DNA of 64,000 bases from Romboutsia maritimum (GCF_002251085.2 NZ_NOJZ02000009.1:33086-97085); one strand, 5' to 3'; shown: positions 26,072 through 35,507, counted from the stretch's first letter. Notes: a model not told the origin generated them from the sequence alone. Numbers and translations are program-made.

Positions 26072-26500
26072 TTATTCATTAGTAGCATACTTAACTACTA
26101 ATTTTACCCCCTCTATTTTTACCACTTCAACTGAAGCGTCTTGTTCTATGACTTCATTATAAAAAGATATAGCTGTCCATTCCTCGCTATCTAAAACTAC
26201 TATACCTGTTTTATTGGGTAAAATTTCTTTTTTTACATATCCTCTCTTTGAAATTATTGCTTGAAGGTTTGTATTATATTTATGATTTTCGTCTTTTTTA
26301 ACCATTTTTCTAGTTGCTATAGTCAAAAGGCTTATAGAAATTATTGCAAATAAAAATATCTGCATTATTATACTATTTATAAATCCACTTAAAAATATTA
26401 ATATAACAGCACCTATGCTAAACCATATTAAAGTTAAGCTTGGTGTTAATAATTCTCCTATTCCAAACAAAACCGCTACTATCAACCAAATTAGCTTCAT
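26072..26500 (-). CDS. NfeD-family membrane protein (short form)
   Basis: A 142-residue protein with an N-terminal helix and two further hydrophobic segments (to about 65), then a C-terminal OB-fold domain with GYVKKEILPNKTGIVVLDSEEW (split at about 95-117). NfeD proteins form complexes with SPFH proteins, and here the gene directly precedes one. The long-form serine protease domain is missing, as is usual for this subgroup. The ATG is preceded by GGGAGGAAA. Confidence 0.88.
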   Translation of the reverse strand: MKLIWLIVAVLFGIGELLTPSLTLIWFSIGAVILIFLSGFINSIIMQIFLFAIISISLLTIATRKMVKKDENHKYNTNLQAIISKRGYVKKEILPNKTGIVVLDSEEWTAISFYNEVIEQDASVEVVKIEGVKLVVKYATNE

Positions 26501-26670
26501 ATTTTTCCTCCCTTCCTAAACATATTTTAGATTTAAGTCTTTATATTGTGTAATTCAAATTATAATTAATAAGTCTATTATTAGTATTATATCAATAACC
26601 TTTAAACTATAATATTACAAAGTAATTACAATAAATTTTGGGTTTTTACTTTTTAAAAAATAGTACTAAA

Positions 26671-26839
26671 AAAGGAGCTGTCTCAAAATAGAATTTTGTG
26701 GTTAACCTCCCACTTGGGGTGAGTATAAGTTCTCCTCCATGCAGGTAAAAATCTTTCCTGCAAATGTCGGTGGAACTTATATCTCAACCCTTCGCTAGGT
26801 TACTTAACAAAATTATTATACTTTTGAAACAGCCCCTTT
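26671..26839 (-). repeat. 169-nt imperfect palindrome / structured RNA-like element
   Basis: Terminal arms AAAGGAGCTGTCTCAAAA (26671-26688) and 26822-26839 pair with all positions matched only in minus-strand RNA, through G-U pairs. Inside, 26717-26732 pairs with about 26773-26790 (GGGT-GAG-TATAAGTTC type), and TGCAGG (26740-26745) pairs with CCTGCA (26757-26762). The minus-strand 3' end runs into seven T. It therefore reads as a giant terminator hairpin after the PIG-L gene, or a mobile MITE-like insertion in such a terminator. Apart from it, the 405-bp gap 26501-26905 holds only AT-rich spacer with the nfeD promoter region. Confidence 0.6.
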
Positions 26840-26905
26840 CTCTTAAAGGTACATTTTATAAAATTTAATTTTTAAGATAACTTCTTATATAATGATGTAT
26901 TACTC

Positions 26906-27712
26906 TTAATTTTCGATTGGTAAATGTAATACAGATGTCAAATATTCATCATTTAATAATTTATCAAAATAACTATGAGCGGACGTATATCCTATTCCAT
27001 GCCTATTAATATTTTCATCTTTCACTTGATATTCTAAACAAGCTTTTTTAACAGCTTTGTGTCCATTTTTATCTCTAGTTATATATATTACTCTTTTATC
27101 TTTATTTACATTATCTAAATATGTGGGTTTTAAGAAATATAAAGCATGCTTTATTTTACCTTGTTCATATAAATTTTGTATAACTTCTCCATTTTTTACA
27201 TGCATAATATGATCGTCATATTTATAAGAGTGAGCTATATGTGTAACACTTTTATATTTTTTTTCAAATTCTAAAGCAACATTTTCCATAGTATCAAAAT
27301 GAGTACCTACTTTGCCATCTACTTGTGGTAATATTATGGTATTTGACTCTTTTACACCTAACTTTGTTAGTGCTGCTTTAAATTCATGATTTCTTAAACA
27401 TTCCTTTTCTTTTCTAGTCAAATTTTCATATTTTTTATCTTTAAATACATTTACACCACTTCCATCTGAAACTAATACTACATATACATTATCACTTCCA
27501 TTTTGTCTTATAGCTTCTATAATTGCACTTCCTCCCCAAAGTACTTCATCATCTTGATGTTGAGGATAAAATACAACATATTTTTCAAATGTTTTATTAT
27601 ATATCCCTGATATTTTATTACTACAGTCAGTTAACTTATTTGGTTTGTATACTAATAAACCCATACATACTACAATTGATACTACTATCATGGTTTTATA
27701 ATTAATATTCAT
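26906..27712 (-). CDS. PIG-L / LmbE-like deacetylase, membrane-anchored
   Basis: A zinc-dependent N-acetylglucosaminyl-type deacetylase family member. An N-terminal hydrophobic segment (about 8-24) would anchor it outside the membrane. The metal motif appears as PQHQDDEVLWGG (about 50-61; the usual form is HPDDE), then RNHEF near residue 106 and the downstream HSYKYDDH (about 162-169). A TTG codon upstream (27724) directly abuts the GAGGAG ribosome binding site, so the ATG at 27712 is preferred. The substrate (glycan, thiol cofactor or antibiotic precursor) is unknown. It is monocistronic. Confidence 0.82.
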   Translation of the reverse strand: MNINYKTMIVVSIVVCMGLLVYKPNKLTDCSNKISGIYNKTFEKYVVFYPQHQDDEVLWGGSAIIEAIRQNGSDNVYVVLVSDGSGVNVFKDKKYENLTRKEKECLRNHEFKAALTKLGVKESNTIILPQVDGKVGTHFDTMENVALEFEKKYKSVTHIAHSYKYDDHIMHVKNGEVIQNLYEQGKIKHALYFLKPTYLDNVNKDKRVIYITRDKNGHKAVKKACLEYQVKDENINRHGIGYTSAHSYFDKLLNDEYLTSVLHLPIEN

Positions 27713-27798
27713 TAAGTATGTCAACTCCTCAGCGTATCTATAAATTATAAAAGTAGTATACTTATTATTTGCATTAAAAAAGTATTTATTTGCAATAA

Positions 27799-27842
27799 AA
27801 AAAGTTATTTGATTTTATTATCCTCAAATCAAATAACTTTTT
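27799..27842. terminator. Strong terminator hairpin left by a decayed gene
   Basis: A perfect 17-bp stem (27799-27815 with 27826-27842). It directly follows, on the minus strand, the stop codon of the ABC-ATPase remnant at 27845, and no intact gene needs it. Confidence 0.8.
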
Positions 27843-27844
27843 AT

Positions 27845-27957
27845 CTAAAATATAAACATATTATTTTTATTAAATTCTAATAATATTTCATCTCCAATTT
27901 CAAAAAATACTTCTTCCTTGCTCTATTTGTTTTTGAAGTAATCCTTAAAGTACCATA
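27845..27957 (-). pseudogene. Remnant of the 3' end of an ABC transporter ATPase gene
   Basis: Read on the minus strand, the last 22 codons give EEVFFEIGDEILLEF followed by NKNNMFIF and a stop. This resembles the C-terminal TOBE-type end of PotA/FbpC-like ATPases (GDEV-LxF-xxENxxIF). Just upstream, in a shifted frame, GTLRITSKTNR continues the resemblance, so at least one frameshift and loss of the rest of the gene are inferred. The 17-bp terminator immediately after the stop supports a former gene end. The assignment is by eye from a short stretch. Confidence 0.4.
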
Positions 27958-27966
27958 GAAATACAA

Positions 27967-28006
27967 AAGGGACTATTTAAATATATATATATTTAAATAA
28001 TCCCTT
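27967..28006 (-). terminator. Terminator of the first beta-propeller histidine kinase gene
   Basis: A stem of about 19 bp (AAGGGACTATTTAAATATA side 27967-27985), fully paired in minus-strand RNA with one G-U, then TTTTG. Confidence 0.75.
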
Positions 28007-28012
28007 ATTTTT

Positions 28013-31000
28013 TTATTTTTGATTTATAGGTAATATAATTGTAAAAGTACTACCCTTATTCAATTCACTTTTAACTGATATTTCACCTTGATGAAGTTCT
28101 ACTATTTGTTTTGTTATAGCTAGTCCTAATCCACTTCCACCTTTAGATTCTGAATTAGAATCTATAACTTGATTAAATCTATCAAATATAACTGCTTGAT
28201 GTTTAGAATCTATTCCTATTCCATTATCTCTTACTATTATAATTACTTTTTCATATAACTCTTTTATAGAAACTTCTATCTTACCTCCTATAGATGTAAA
28301 TTTAGCAGCATTACTTACTAAGTTCACTATACATCTTTCTATTTCATACTTATCACATTCTATCAATTTTTCTTCTATCTCAGGGTCTATTATAAGTTCT
28401 ATTCCTTTACTTTCTATATAGTCCTTTAACCCTAGTGCAGTTTCTTCTACAATATATACTATATCATTTTGTTTTATATTTAATTTGTAACTACCATGCT
28501 CTATTTTTGTTGTATCAATTATGTTATTTATTAAATTTAAAAGTCTACGAGTATTTTTTATCATTACGCCTAAATGATAACTTATTCTTTCCTTAGAAAT
28601 GCCTGCTTTATTTTTATTTAACTCTATAATCAATTGTTCAGTTGTTGATATTACATTAAGAGGAGTTCTAAGCTCATGAGATAAATTTACAAAATAATTA
28701 TTTTTATTTTTTTCTAACTTAATTACTTTTTCATATAAATTTTTATTTTTTTCCATTTCTTCCCTTAACTGTTTAGTTTTTTTATTAACAAGATTGTCTA
28801 GTCTTTTTACTTTATTAATATTTAAATAAATTAGCAATATAGCAATTATTAAATATACAATAAATGCCAATGGACTTAACCACGGAGAAGTTTTAATCTT
28901 AAATGATACACTGCTTATCTCACTTGTACTTCCATTATAATTTCTAGCAAAAATTTGAAACTTGTATTTACCAGGAGCTAAATTAGTATATATAACCTCA
29001 TTATTACTAGTCAAATTCCACTTACTATCCACACTACTCATTTTATAAAAATATTGTACGCTCTTGTTATTTTTATAATCTGGAAGAAAATATTTTAAAC
29101 TTATATTATTTTCACTATATAAAAGTTCTGTGTTATGTATATTTTTATATTTTTCTCCTTTTATATAAAACTCATCAAATTGTACCTTAGGACAATTATC
29201 TTGTATTACAATTTTTTCAGGATTAAGTATATTTAATCCATTTATTCCTCCAAATAAAAATTCTCCACTTTTATTCTTATAATATGCTCCTCCATTAAAT
29301 TCATTACCTTGTAGCCCATCTGTTATATTTAAATTTTTAAATTTTTTATTTTTCTTATCAAATTTAGAAATTCCATTATTAGTACTCATCCATGGATTTC
29401 CATGTTTGTCTATTAAAATTCCATATATAGTATCACTAGATAAGCCTTCTTTTCTAGTATATCTCTCAATGTCATTATTAGATTTGCTCAATCTATTTAA
29501 TCCATAACTAGTTCCTACCCATATATAACCATCATTATCCTCTGTAATCGTTCTTATTGAATTTGAACTTAATTTACCTTTAAAGCTTTTTATTTTTTTG
29601 TTTTTAGCATCAATTTTTACTAAACCACCATTTACAAACATACCCAACCAATAATTACCATCACTATCTTCATATATACATTTTACGTTGTAATCATATA
29701 TGGAATTTTTAGTTAGTATAGGAGTAATATCTCTTATAGTATCATCTTTATCATTAAGTATATTTATACCATTTTTAGTTCCTATCCACAAATAACCTTT
29801 ACTATCTAAAAAAATACTTCTTATGTTAGAATAATTTATCCCGTCTTTCATATTATATACTTTTATTTGCTTAGTTTTTCTATTGATTTTATTTAATCCA
29901 TTATCAGTTGCGACCCATATAATATCTCCCTTTCCTAATATATCATTAATACGACCACTACTTAATCCATTTTTCTCATCAATACAGCTCACCTTTTCCG
30001 TACTTCTATCAATAAGATTTATTCCATCATCATCAGTTCCAACCCAAGTTAGTTTATCTTCATCTTCATAAATTCCATGTATTGAACTTCCACTTAATGA
30101 ATTTGTATCAAATTTTTCATGTTGATATAACTCAATTTTATTATTAGGATCAAATATACTAATTCCCTTGTATGTACCTATCCAAATTAAACCACTTCTA
30201 TCTTCTATAATACTAAAAATATTATTATCAATTAAACTATGGCTGTAATCCTCCGCTTCGTAAACTACAAATTTGCCGTTTTCTTTATACTTTGCAAAAC
30301 CTTTATCCGTGCATACCCAAACATTTCCATATCTATCTTTTAATATATCTTTAACAAAGTCACTAGGTAATGAATTATTATCGCCTTCTTTATGCGTATA
30401 TGAAGTTACTTCATTAGTTTTTATATTAATTTTTTCTAGTCCATGTTTAAATGTACCTACCCAAATATATCCTTTATGATCATTATATATTAAATAAACT
30501 ACTTTATTTTCTATATAATTTTTGCTGCCTTTTTCATTAAAATTATGTATTTTTTTAGTTTTTGAATCTAATTTACATACACCTTCACTAGTCGCTATCC
30601 AAAAATCTCCAAATTCATCTTCTTCTATATTATAAGTAACTTGACTAGGTAAAAAATTTTTATCATCAAATATTTTTTTAAATTTATCTTCCTTTTCATC
30701 ATATACATTTATTCCACCTAATGTAGCAATCATAACCCTTCCATTTTTTGTTATTGATATATCACATATATTAGAATTAGATAAATTTCCTTTATCCTTA
30801 CTGTTTGTATAATTAGTTATAGAATCATCTTTACTATTTATTTTACTTAAACCATCAGCCGTTCCTACCCATATATTTCCATTTTTATCTTCCTCTATTG
30901 ATATTATATAATTATTAATTATCGAGTTAGGATTATCTTCATCATGTTTATACACTTTAAAGTTATATCCATCATATCGATTAAGTCCGTCATTAGTACC

Positions 31001-31174
31001 TAACCATATATATCCTTTGCTATCTTGAATTAAAGTCTCCACACTAGATTGTGATAAACCATTTTCAATAGTTAAATTTTTAAATTGTATATTATCATAT
31101 GCATCTATAGAATATGTATTATAAAATATAAAAAGAAAAACTATGAAAATCTTTATTGCTATTTTATTTATCAT
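28013..31174 (-). CDS. Beta-propeller membrane sensor histidine kinase, copy 1
   Basis: A 1053-residue transmembrane kinase. After a signal peptide (about 1-22) come roughly a dozen two-component-regulator propeller repeats of the form GYIWLGTNDGLNRYDG, probably two seven-bladed propellers (about 30-680). A Y_Y_Y domain follows (about 690-755), then a single membrane helix (about 765-786), a coiled coil, HisKA with H833 in NLSHELRTPLN, and a HATPase domain to the end. The layout matches the sensor half of Bacteroides hybrid systems, but there is no receiver or DNA-binding domain and no response regulator nearby. The chosen ATG lies 6 nt after GAAGGG; a TTG six codons earlier is less likely. 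Confidence 0.9.
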   Translation of the reverse strand: MINKIAIKIFIVFLFIFYNTYSIDAYDNIQFKNLTIENGLSQSSVETLIQDSKGYIWLGTNDGLNRYDGYNFKVYKHDEDNPNSIINNYIISIEEDKNGNIWVGTADGLSKINSKDDSITNYTNSKDKGNLSNSNICDISITKNGRVMIATLGGINVYDEKEDKFKKIFDDKNFLPSQVTYNIEEDEFGDFWIATSEGVCKLDSKTKKIHNFNEKGSKNYIENKVVYLIYNDHKGYIWVGTFKHGLEKINIKTNEVTSYTHKEGDNNSLPSDFVKDILKDRYGNVWVCTDKGFAKYKENGKFVVYEAEDYSHSLIDNNIFSIIEDRSGLIWIGTYKGISIFDPNNKIELYQHEKFDTNSLSGSSIHGIYEDEDKLTWVGTDDDGINLIDRSTEKVSCIDEKNGLSSGRINDILGKGDIIWVATDNGLNKINRKTKQIKVYNMKDGINYSNIRSIFLDSKGYLWIGTKNGINILNDKDDTIRDITPILTKNSIYDYNVKCIYEDSDGNYWLGMFVNGGLVKIDAKNKKIKSFKGKLSSNSIRTITEDNDGYIWVGTSYGLNRLSKSNNDIERYTRKEGLSSDTIYGILIDKHGNPWMSTNNGISKFDKKNKKFKNLNITDGLQGNEFNGGAYYKNKSGEFLFGGINGLNILNPEKIVIQDNCPKVQFDEFYIKGEKYKNIHNTELLYSENNISLKYFLPDYKNNKSVQYFYKMSSVDSKWNLTSNNEVIYTNLAPGKYKFQIFARNYNGSTSEISSVSFKIKTSPWLSPLAFIVYLIIAILLIYLNINKVKRLDNLVNKKTKQLREEMEKNKNLYEKVIKLEKNKNNYFVNLSHELRTPLNVISTTEQLIIELNKNKAGISKERISYHLGVMIKNTRRLLNLINNIIDTTKIEHGSYKLNIKQNDIVYIVEETALGLKDYIESKGIELIIDPEIEEKLIECDKYEIERCIVNLVSNAAKFTSIGGKIEVSIKELYEKVIIIVRDNGIGIDSKHQAVIFDRFNQVIDSNSESKGGSGLGLAITKQIVELHQGEISVKSELNKGSTFTIILPINQK

Positions 31175-31282
31175 ATTTAACCCTTCCCCCAAGGTGAAAT
31201 TTATTTTTAAACGTTAATTATGATTATACTATATATACTTAAGCTTAACTATAGTATAATCCTATTTTTTTACAAAATAAAG

Positions 31283-31319
31283 GGACTGTCTCAAAAATAT
31301 AGCTATTTTGTGACAGTCC
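31283..31319. terminator. Terminator of the alpha/beta hydrolase gene (CTGTCTCAAAA family)
   Basis: GGACTGTCTCAAAA (31283-31296) pairs with 31306-31319 with one mismatch. A/T runs flank both sides. It shares the core stem with the hairpins at 26671, 35535 and 44875. Confidence 0.8.
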
Positions 31320-31356
31320 ATTTTTGTATAAATTTTTATATATTTAAACATACTAT

Positions 31357-32277
31357 TTAATTTACATTATTTTTAATAAAGTTAAAAATTCTATTAAAAT
31401 ATTCTTGTCCTTTGTCATTATACCCATTTACATGTTTTGTGCCTTCTATATGCCATAACTCCTTTTTATCATGATTTATTAAATCATACATTTGTTTACT
31501 ATTTTCAGGATTACAAGTAGTATCTGAAGTTCCATGTATAAACATTATTGGCACAGATGTTTTAGATACAGCTTCAAAAGGTTCAACATCTTTATACCAA
31601 AATCCAGATTTAAATTTAGTGTATATATTACCACAAAGTTCTATATAACTAGTTGGTATTATTGGTATTTTCTTTTCTATTATTCCTAGTCTAATCGCTT
31701 CTTTCATATTTGAAAAAGGCGAATCTAAAATATAAAAATCCACATTTTTATATTTTTCATTTAATTCTGTATGCATAGCAGATGTAGCTGCCCCCATAGA
31801 ATATCCATGAACTCCTATTTTTCCATCTGGAATTTTTTCTTTTACATATTTTATCACACCATCTAAATCAAACCTTTCATAAAATCCAAATGTATAATCA
31901 TTGCCTCCACTATTACCAGTATGTCTCTGGTTATAAATTAAGACATTGTATCCATTTTCTAAATAGTTAAATGCTGTTTTCAACATTTCAAAATAATAAC
32001 TTTCTATTCCATGAACTAAAACCATCGTATTATTAGTTTGTTTGTTTGAATTTATAAACATAGACTCTATCTTGTAGTTATTCAAAGTGTCTATTAGTAT
32101 TTCTTCTGTTTTATAATTACTAAGTTTTTCAAATGGTTTGTCTTCCCTTTTTGAAAATACTTCTACTACATCTTCATTCTTTATTTTTTGTGAAGATCCA
32201 ACGGATCCATCGTATACTAATTTTCCAATTATATAAGACATTACTAACCACAAAATCACAACAATGTTTATTACCAT
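31357..32277 (-). CDS. Membrane-anchored alpha/beta hydrolase
   Basis: A 306-residue serine hydrolase fold. A hydrophobic N-terminal segment (about 3-22) should tether it to the outside of the membrane. The oxyanion region is LVHGIESYY (about 85-93) and the nucleophile elbow is GYSMGA (about 157-162). The acid is probably in the IHGTSDTTC segment, and the catalytic His is in EGTKHVNGYN near the end. It resembles the YqkD/BAAT-like alpha/beta hydrolases of Firmicutes. The substrate is unknown. It lies directly upstream of the propeller kinase gene, separated by its own terminator. Confidence 0.85.
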   Translation of the reverse strand: MVINIVVILWLVMSYIIGKLVYDGSVGSSQKIKNEDVVEVFSKREDKPFEKLSNYKTEEILIDTLNNYKIESMFINSNKQTNNTMVLVHGIESYYFEMLKTAFNYLENGYNVLIYNQRHTGNSGGNDYTFGFYERFDLDGVIKYVKEKIPDGKIGVHGYSMGAATSAMHTELNEKYKNVDFYILDSPFSNMKEAIRLGIIEKKIPIIPTSYIELCGNIYTKFKSGFWYKDVEPFEAVSKTSVPIMFIHGTSDTTCNPENSKQMYDLINHDKKELWHIEGTKHVNGYNDKGQEYFNRIFNFIKNNVN

Positions 32278-32385
32278 TTTTTATCCACCTTTTATATTCT
32301 TTATAAATATCTATTTAAATGTATTCTTATAAATTTGCATTATTTTTTATTATATATTAGCTAAATATACTTTTCAATAAAAAAA

Positions 32386-32417
32386 ACGCCTTAAATATTA
32401 ATATCTAAGGCAGTTTT
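32386..32417 (-). terminator. Terminator of the macrodomain gene
   Basis: An imperfect stem GCCTTAAATATT / AATATCTAAGGC with A and T runs on the flanks, just past the stop codon. Confidence 0.7.
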
Positions 32418-32423
32418 TGTATT

Positions 32424-33281
32424 TTAATAATTTAAAATACTCTTATATATTTCTTCATCTTCTTGTGAAAAAACATTGAAAATTATCTTTAAATTTCTAT
32501 CTTTATTATTTTTTAACCATTCTTTTACCGTATCTATAGCAATATTTGCTGCTACATCTTTTGGATACCCAAATACCCCTGTAGAAATACAACAAAATGC
32601 TATACTTTGTATTTCTTTAATTTCATTTGCAAGGTTAAGACAAGAATTATAACATGATATAAGTTGTTTTTCCTCTTCTATACTTGGGTTTGAGTCAGAA
32701 ATAATAGGGCCTACTGTATGCAATACAAATCTAGATGGAAGACAATATGCCCTTGTTATTTTAGCACCCCCAGTATATTCTAAATGCCCTTGCTTTTCAA
32801 TAATTTTATTACAATCTTCTCTTAGCATTGGGCCCGAATTTGAATGAATTGAATTGTCTATACATGTATGTAATGGTTTTAAACAACCTAATAGTTTAGC
32901 ATTTGCTGCATTTACAATAGCATCCACTTTTATCGTTGTTATATCCCCTCTAAATATACTTATGTCTTTTTCAATTTCTATTATCTCTTTACTATCTACT
33001 ATATTTTTATCTCTATATTCATCTAATAATAGTCTATGTATCATGTCCATAATATTTGGTTCAATTTTTTTTGGTGGATATGAATTAAGAATTCCTCTAA
33101 GCATTTGTCTACGTTGTTCATAATTATCTGGTAATTTAGATACTTTGCATAAATCATCTTTTGAAAAATAATCAATTAGTATTCTTACATATTTATATCT
33201 TTCTGATTTCGTCATAGGTTTTAAATTTTTATCAAAAACTTCAAATAATTTTAAATCTTCAGCATACTCTCTCCAATTCAT
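32424..33281 (-). CDS. Zinc-type macrodomain protein, ADP-ribosyl hydrolase
   Basis: A 285-residue protein of the Zn-macro class that removes ADP-ribose from proteins. An N-terminal helical domain (about 1-95) precedes the macrodomain. GDITT is at 112-116, the ADP-ribose-binding NAAN at 124-127, and the zinc-site signature C133, H138 and C140 in GCLKPLHTCIDNSIH. The STGVFGYP phosphate loop is near residue 233. In staphylococci and streptococci this class is encoded with a sirtuin (SirTM), a GcvH-like protein and a lipoate ligase. None is present here, so its target is open. It is a single gene with its own terminator. Confidence 0.88.
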   Translation of the reverse strand: MNWREYAEDLKLFEVFDKNLKPMTKSERYKYVRILIDYFSKDDLCKVSKLPDNYEQRRQMLRGILNSYPPKKIEPNIMDMIHRLLLDEYRDKNIVDSKEIIEIEKDISIFRGDITTIKVDAIVNAANAKLLGCLKPLHTCIDNSIHSNSGPMLREDCNKIIEKQGHLEYTGGAKITRAYCLPSRFVLHTVGPIISDSNPSIEEEKQLISCYNSCLNLANEIKEIQSIAFCCISTGVFGYPKDVAANIAIDTVKEWLKNNKDRNLKIIFNVFSQEDEEIYKSILNY

Positions 33282-33499
33282 AATTATCCCCTCAATCTGG
33301 TGATTTTATTTTAAATATAAATCACCTTATTATTATAACTATTTAATATGCACTTAATTTATTCAGCTTTTATCTTTTTATTTATTTCTAAAACATTTAT
33401 TAAAAATATAAAGCTCTAATAAATTGATCTAAATATATCCTTTTATTTATATAGTAATATCATTTCAAATTAATTTCCACATAAATTAGTTGTATTATC

Positions 33500-33548
33500 A
33501 AAAAACAGGTACGAATTAAATTAACTCCTTAATTCATACCTGTTTTTT
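33500..33548 (-). terminator. Terminator of the peptide ABC operon
   Basis: A 19-bp stem (33500-33518 with 33530-33548), fully paired in minus-strand RNA with one U-G, touching the stop codon of the last ATPase gene. Confidence 0.85.
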
Positions 33549-34489
33549 CAAATAACATTTAACTCTCTTTCATATTTATACAATTCTTCGTCTGAGCCAT
33601 ATATAAAATGCCCTGGAATAATTTCTATCCATTTAGCTTTTTCTTTGTCATAGTTATGAATAGACGGATTGTACTCTATTCTATTTTTTATTCTAGCATA
33701 CTCAGGATCTGGAATAGGTATTGCAGATAACAATGACTTTGTATAAGGATGCAACGGATTATTATATAATTCATTTGCATTTGCTAATTCAACTAATTTA
33801 CCTTTATACATAACTCCTATACGATCACTTATATGCCTTACCATTGATAAATCATGAGCAATAAATAAACAAGTTAAATTTTTTTCAATTTGAAGTTTTT
33901 TAAACAAATTTACAATTTGAGCTTGTATAGAAACATCTAGCGATGCTATCGGCTCATCTGCAATAATAAACTCTGGATCAACAGATAATGCTCTTGCTAT
34001 ACCTACACGTTGTCTTTGCCCTCCCGAAAAATCATATGGATATTTATCTGCATAGGTGTTATCTAAACCTACTAAATTTAACATCTCATATACCTTTTTC
34101 ATTTTTTCATCTTTATTTTTACATAAACCTTGAATTTTTAGAGGCTCTGAAATGATTTCTCCTATTGTCATTCTTGGATTTAGTGATGATGTTGAGTCTT
34201 GAAAAATTATTTGCATAGTTTTATTTATAGATTTTTTTTCTTTTCTATAAATTTTTTTATCTGATATGCACTTTCCTTTGTATATTATTTTTCCATCTAC
34301 TGGTTTGTGAATATTTATTATAGTTTTTCCTATAGTCGATTTTCCTGAACCTGATTCCCCAACTAATCCAAAAATTTCTCCCTTATATATTTCAAATGAT
34401 ATATCATCTATAGCTTTTACTATGCTTTTTTTGTCTAATTTAAAATACTGTTTCAAATTAGATACCTCTAATATTTTTTCTTTATTCAT
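33548..34489 (-). CDS. Oligopeptide/dipeptide-type ABC transporter ATP-binding protein (OppF/AppF-like)
   Basis: A 313-residue ABC ATPase with Walker A GESGSGKST (about 44-52), signature FSGGQRQRVGIARAL, Walker B FIIADEPIASLDVS and switch His in FIAHDLSM. The C-terminal oligopeptide/nickel-type extension (HPYTKSLLSAIPIPDPE) is present. It overlaps the upstream OppD-like gene by 8 bp and is last in the operon. It powers uptake together with the OppD-like subunit at the cytoplasmic face. Confidence 0.92.
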   Translation of the reverse strand: MNKEKILEVSNLKQYFKLDKKSIVKAIDDISFEIYKGEIFGLVGESGSGKSTIGKTIINIHKPVDGKIIYKGKCISDKKIYRKEKKSINKTMQIIFQDSTSSLNPRMTIGEIISEPLKIQGLCKNKDEKMKKVYEMLNLVGLDNTYADKYPYDFSGGQRQRVGIARALSVDPEFIIADEPIASLDVSIQAQIVNLFKKLQIEKNLTCLFIAHDLSMVRHISDRIGVMYKGKLVELANANELYNNPLHPYTKSLLSAIPIPDPEYARIKNRIEYNPSIHNYDKEKAKWIEIIPGHFIYGSDEELYKYERELNVI

Positions 34490-35507
34490 TAGAAATCACC
34501 TTTCCCCCATTAACTTTTATAGGCTTTTTTATTTTAGGTGCATCAGGATGTAAAAGCCATGTTGCTGCACTGTGAGTATCACTCACCTTAAACATAGGTG
34601 GCTCTTGAAAATAGTCTATCTTTAAAGCATTTTTATTTCTTATTGCAAACGCATCTCCTATTGGTGGTGTTAATAAACTCGGTGGCATTCCAGGTATATT
34701 ATACAAAAATTCATCCTTTGACTCCAACGTTGGTAGAGAACCTAATAACCCCCAAGTATATGGATGTTGTGGATTATAATAAATATCTTCTAAATTTCCA
34801 ATTTCTATAATCTTCCCTGCATACATGACTGCAACTCTGTCTGCAATGCTAGCTACAACGCCTAAATCATGAGTAATAAATATTATTGAAACACCTGTTT
34901 TCATCTGCAATTTTTTTATCAAATCAATAATCTGAGCTTGAATAGTAACATCTAATGCGGTTGTTGGCTCATCTGCTATTAATATCTTTGGATTACATGC
35001 AAGCGCTATTGCTATTACAATGCGTTGCCTCATACCTCCTGAAAATTGATGTGGGTATTGTTTAAATCTCTTTTGGGGATTGTCGATCCCAACTAATTCA
35101 ATTAACTCTATAGCTCTCTTTTTAGCTTCTAATTTATTTTTCCCTTGATGTATTATAATAGATTCCATTATTTGTTTACCAATTGATATAGTAGGATTCA
35201 AAGATGTCATTGGATCTTGAAATATCATAGATATATCCTTGCCTCTTATTCCCTCCATCTCTTTTTGTGAAGTATTAACTAAATTTTTTTCATTAAACAT
35301 AACTTTTCCATTTTTTATATATCCGTTTTTAGGTAATATTTTAATTATACTTTTACACAAAACAGATTTTCCACATCCAGATTCCCCTACAATTGCTAAA
35401 GTTTCTCCTTTTTTTAAATCAAAAGATACATCTCTTACTACACCAATTTCTCCAGACTCAGTTTTAAAGTTAACCTCTAAATTTCTTATTTCTAATAAAT
35501 TACTCAC
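34482..35507 (-). CDS. Oligopeptide/dipeptide-type ABC transporter ATP-binding protein (OppD/AppD-like)
   Basis: A 341-residue ABC ATPase with Walker A GESGCGKSV, signature FSGGMRQRIVIAIAL, Walker B ILIADEPTTALDVT and switch His in FITHDLGV. The C-terminal extension reads HPYTWGLLGSLPTLES through THSAATWLLHPDAP, as in peptide transporters. It pairs with the OppF-like ATPase, whose gene it overlaps. Upstream lies a terminator-like hairpin separating it from the binding-protein gene, which would lower ATPase expression relative to the binding protein. Confidence 0.92.
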   Translation of the reverse strand: MSNLLEIRNLEVNFKTESGEIGVVRDVSFDLKKGETLAIVGESGCGKSVLCKSIIKILPKNGYIKNGKVMFNEKNLVNTSQKEMEGIRGKDISMIFQDPMTSLNPTISIGKQIMESIIIHQGKNKLEAKKRAIELIELVGIDNPQKRFKQYPHQFSGGMRQRIVIAIALACNPKILIADEPTTALDVTIQAQIIDLIKKLQMKTGVSIIFITHDLGVVASIADRVAVMYAGKIIEIGNLEDIYYNPQHPYTWGLLGSLPTLESKDEFLYNIPGMPPSLLTPPIGDAFAIRNKNALKIDYFQEPPMFKVSDTHSAATWLLHPDAPKIKKPIKVNGGKVISNE

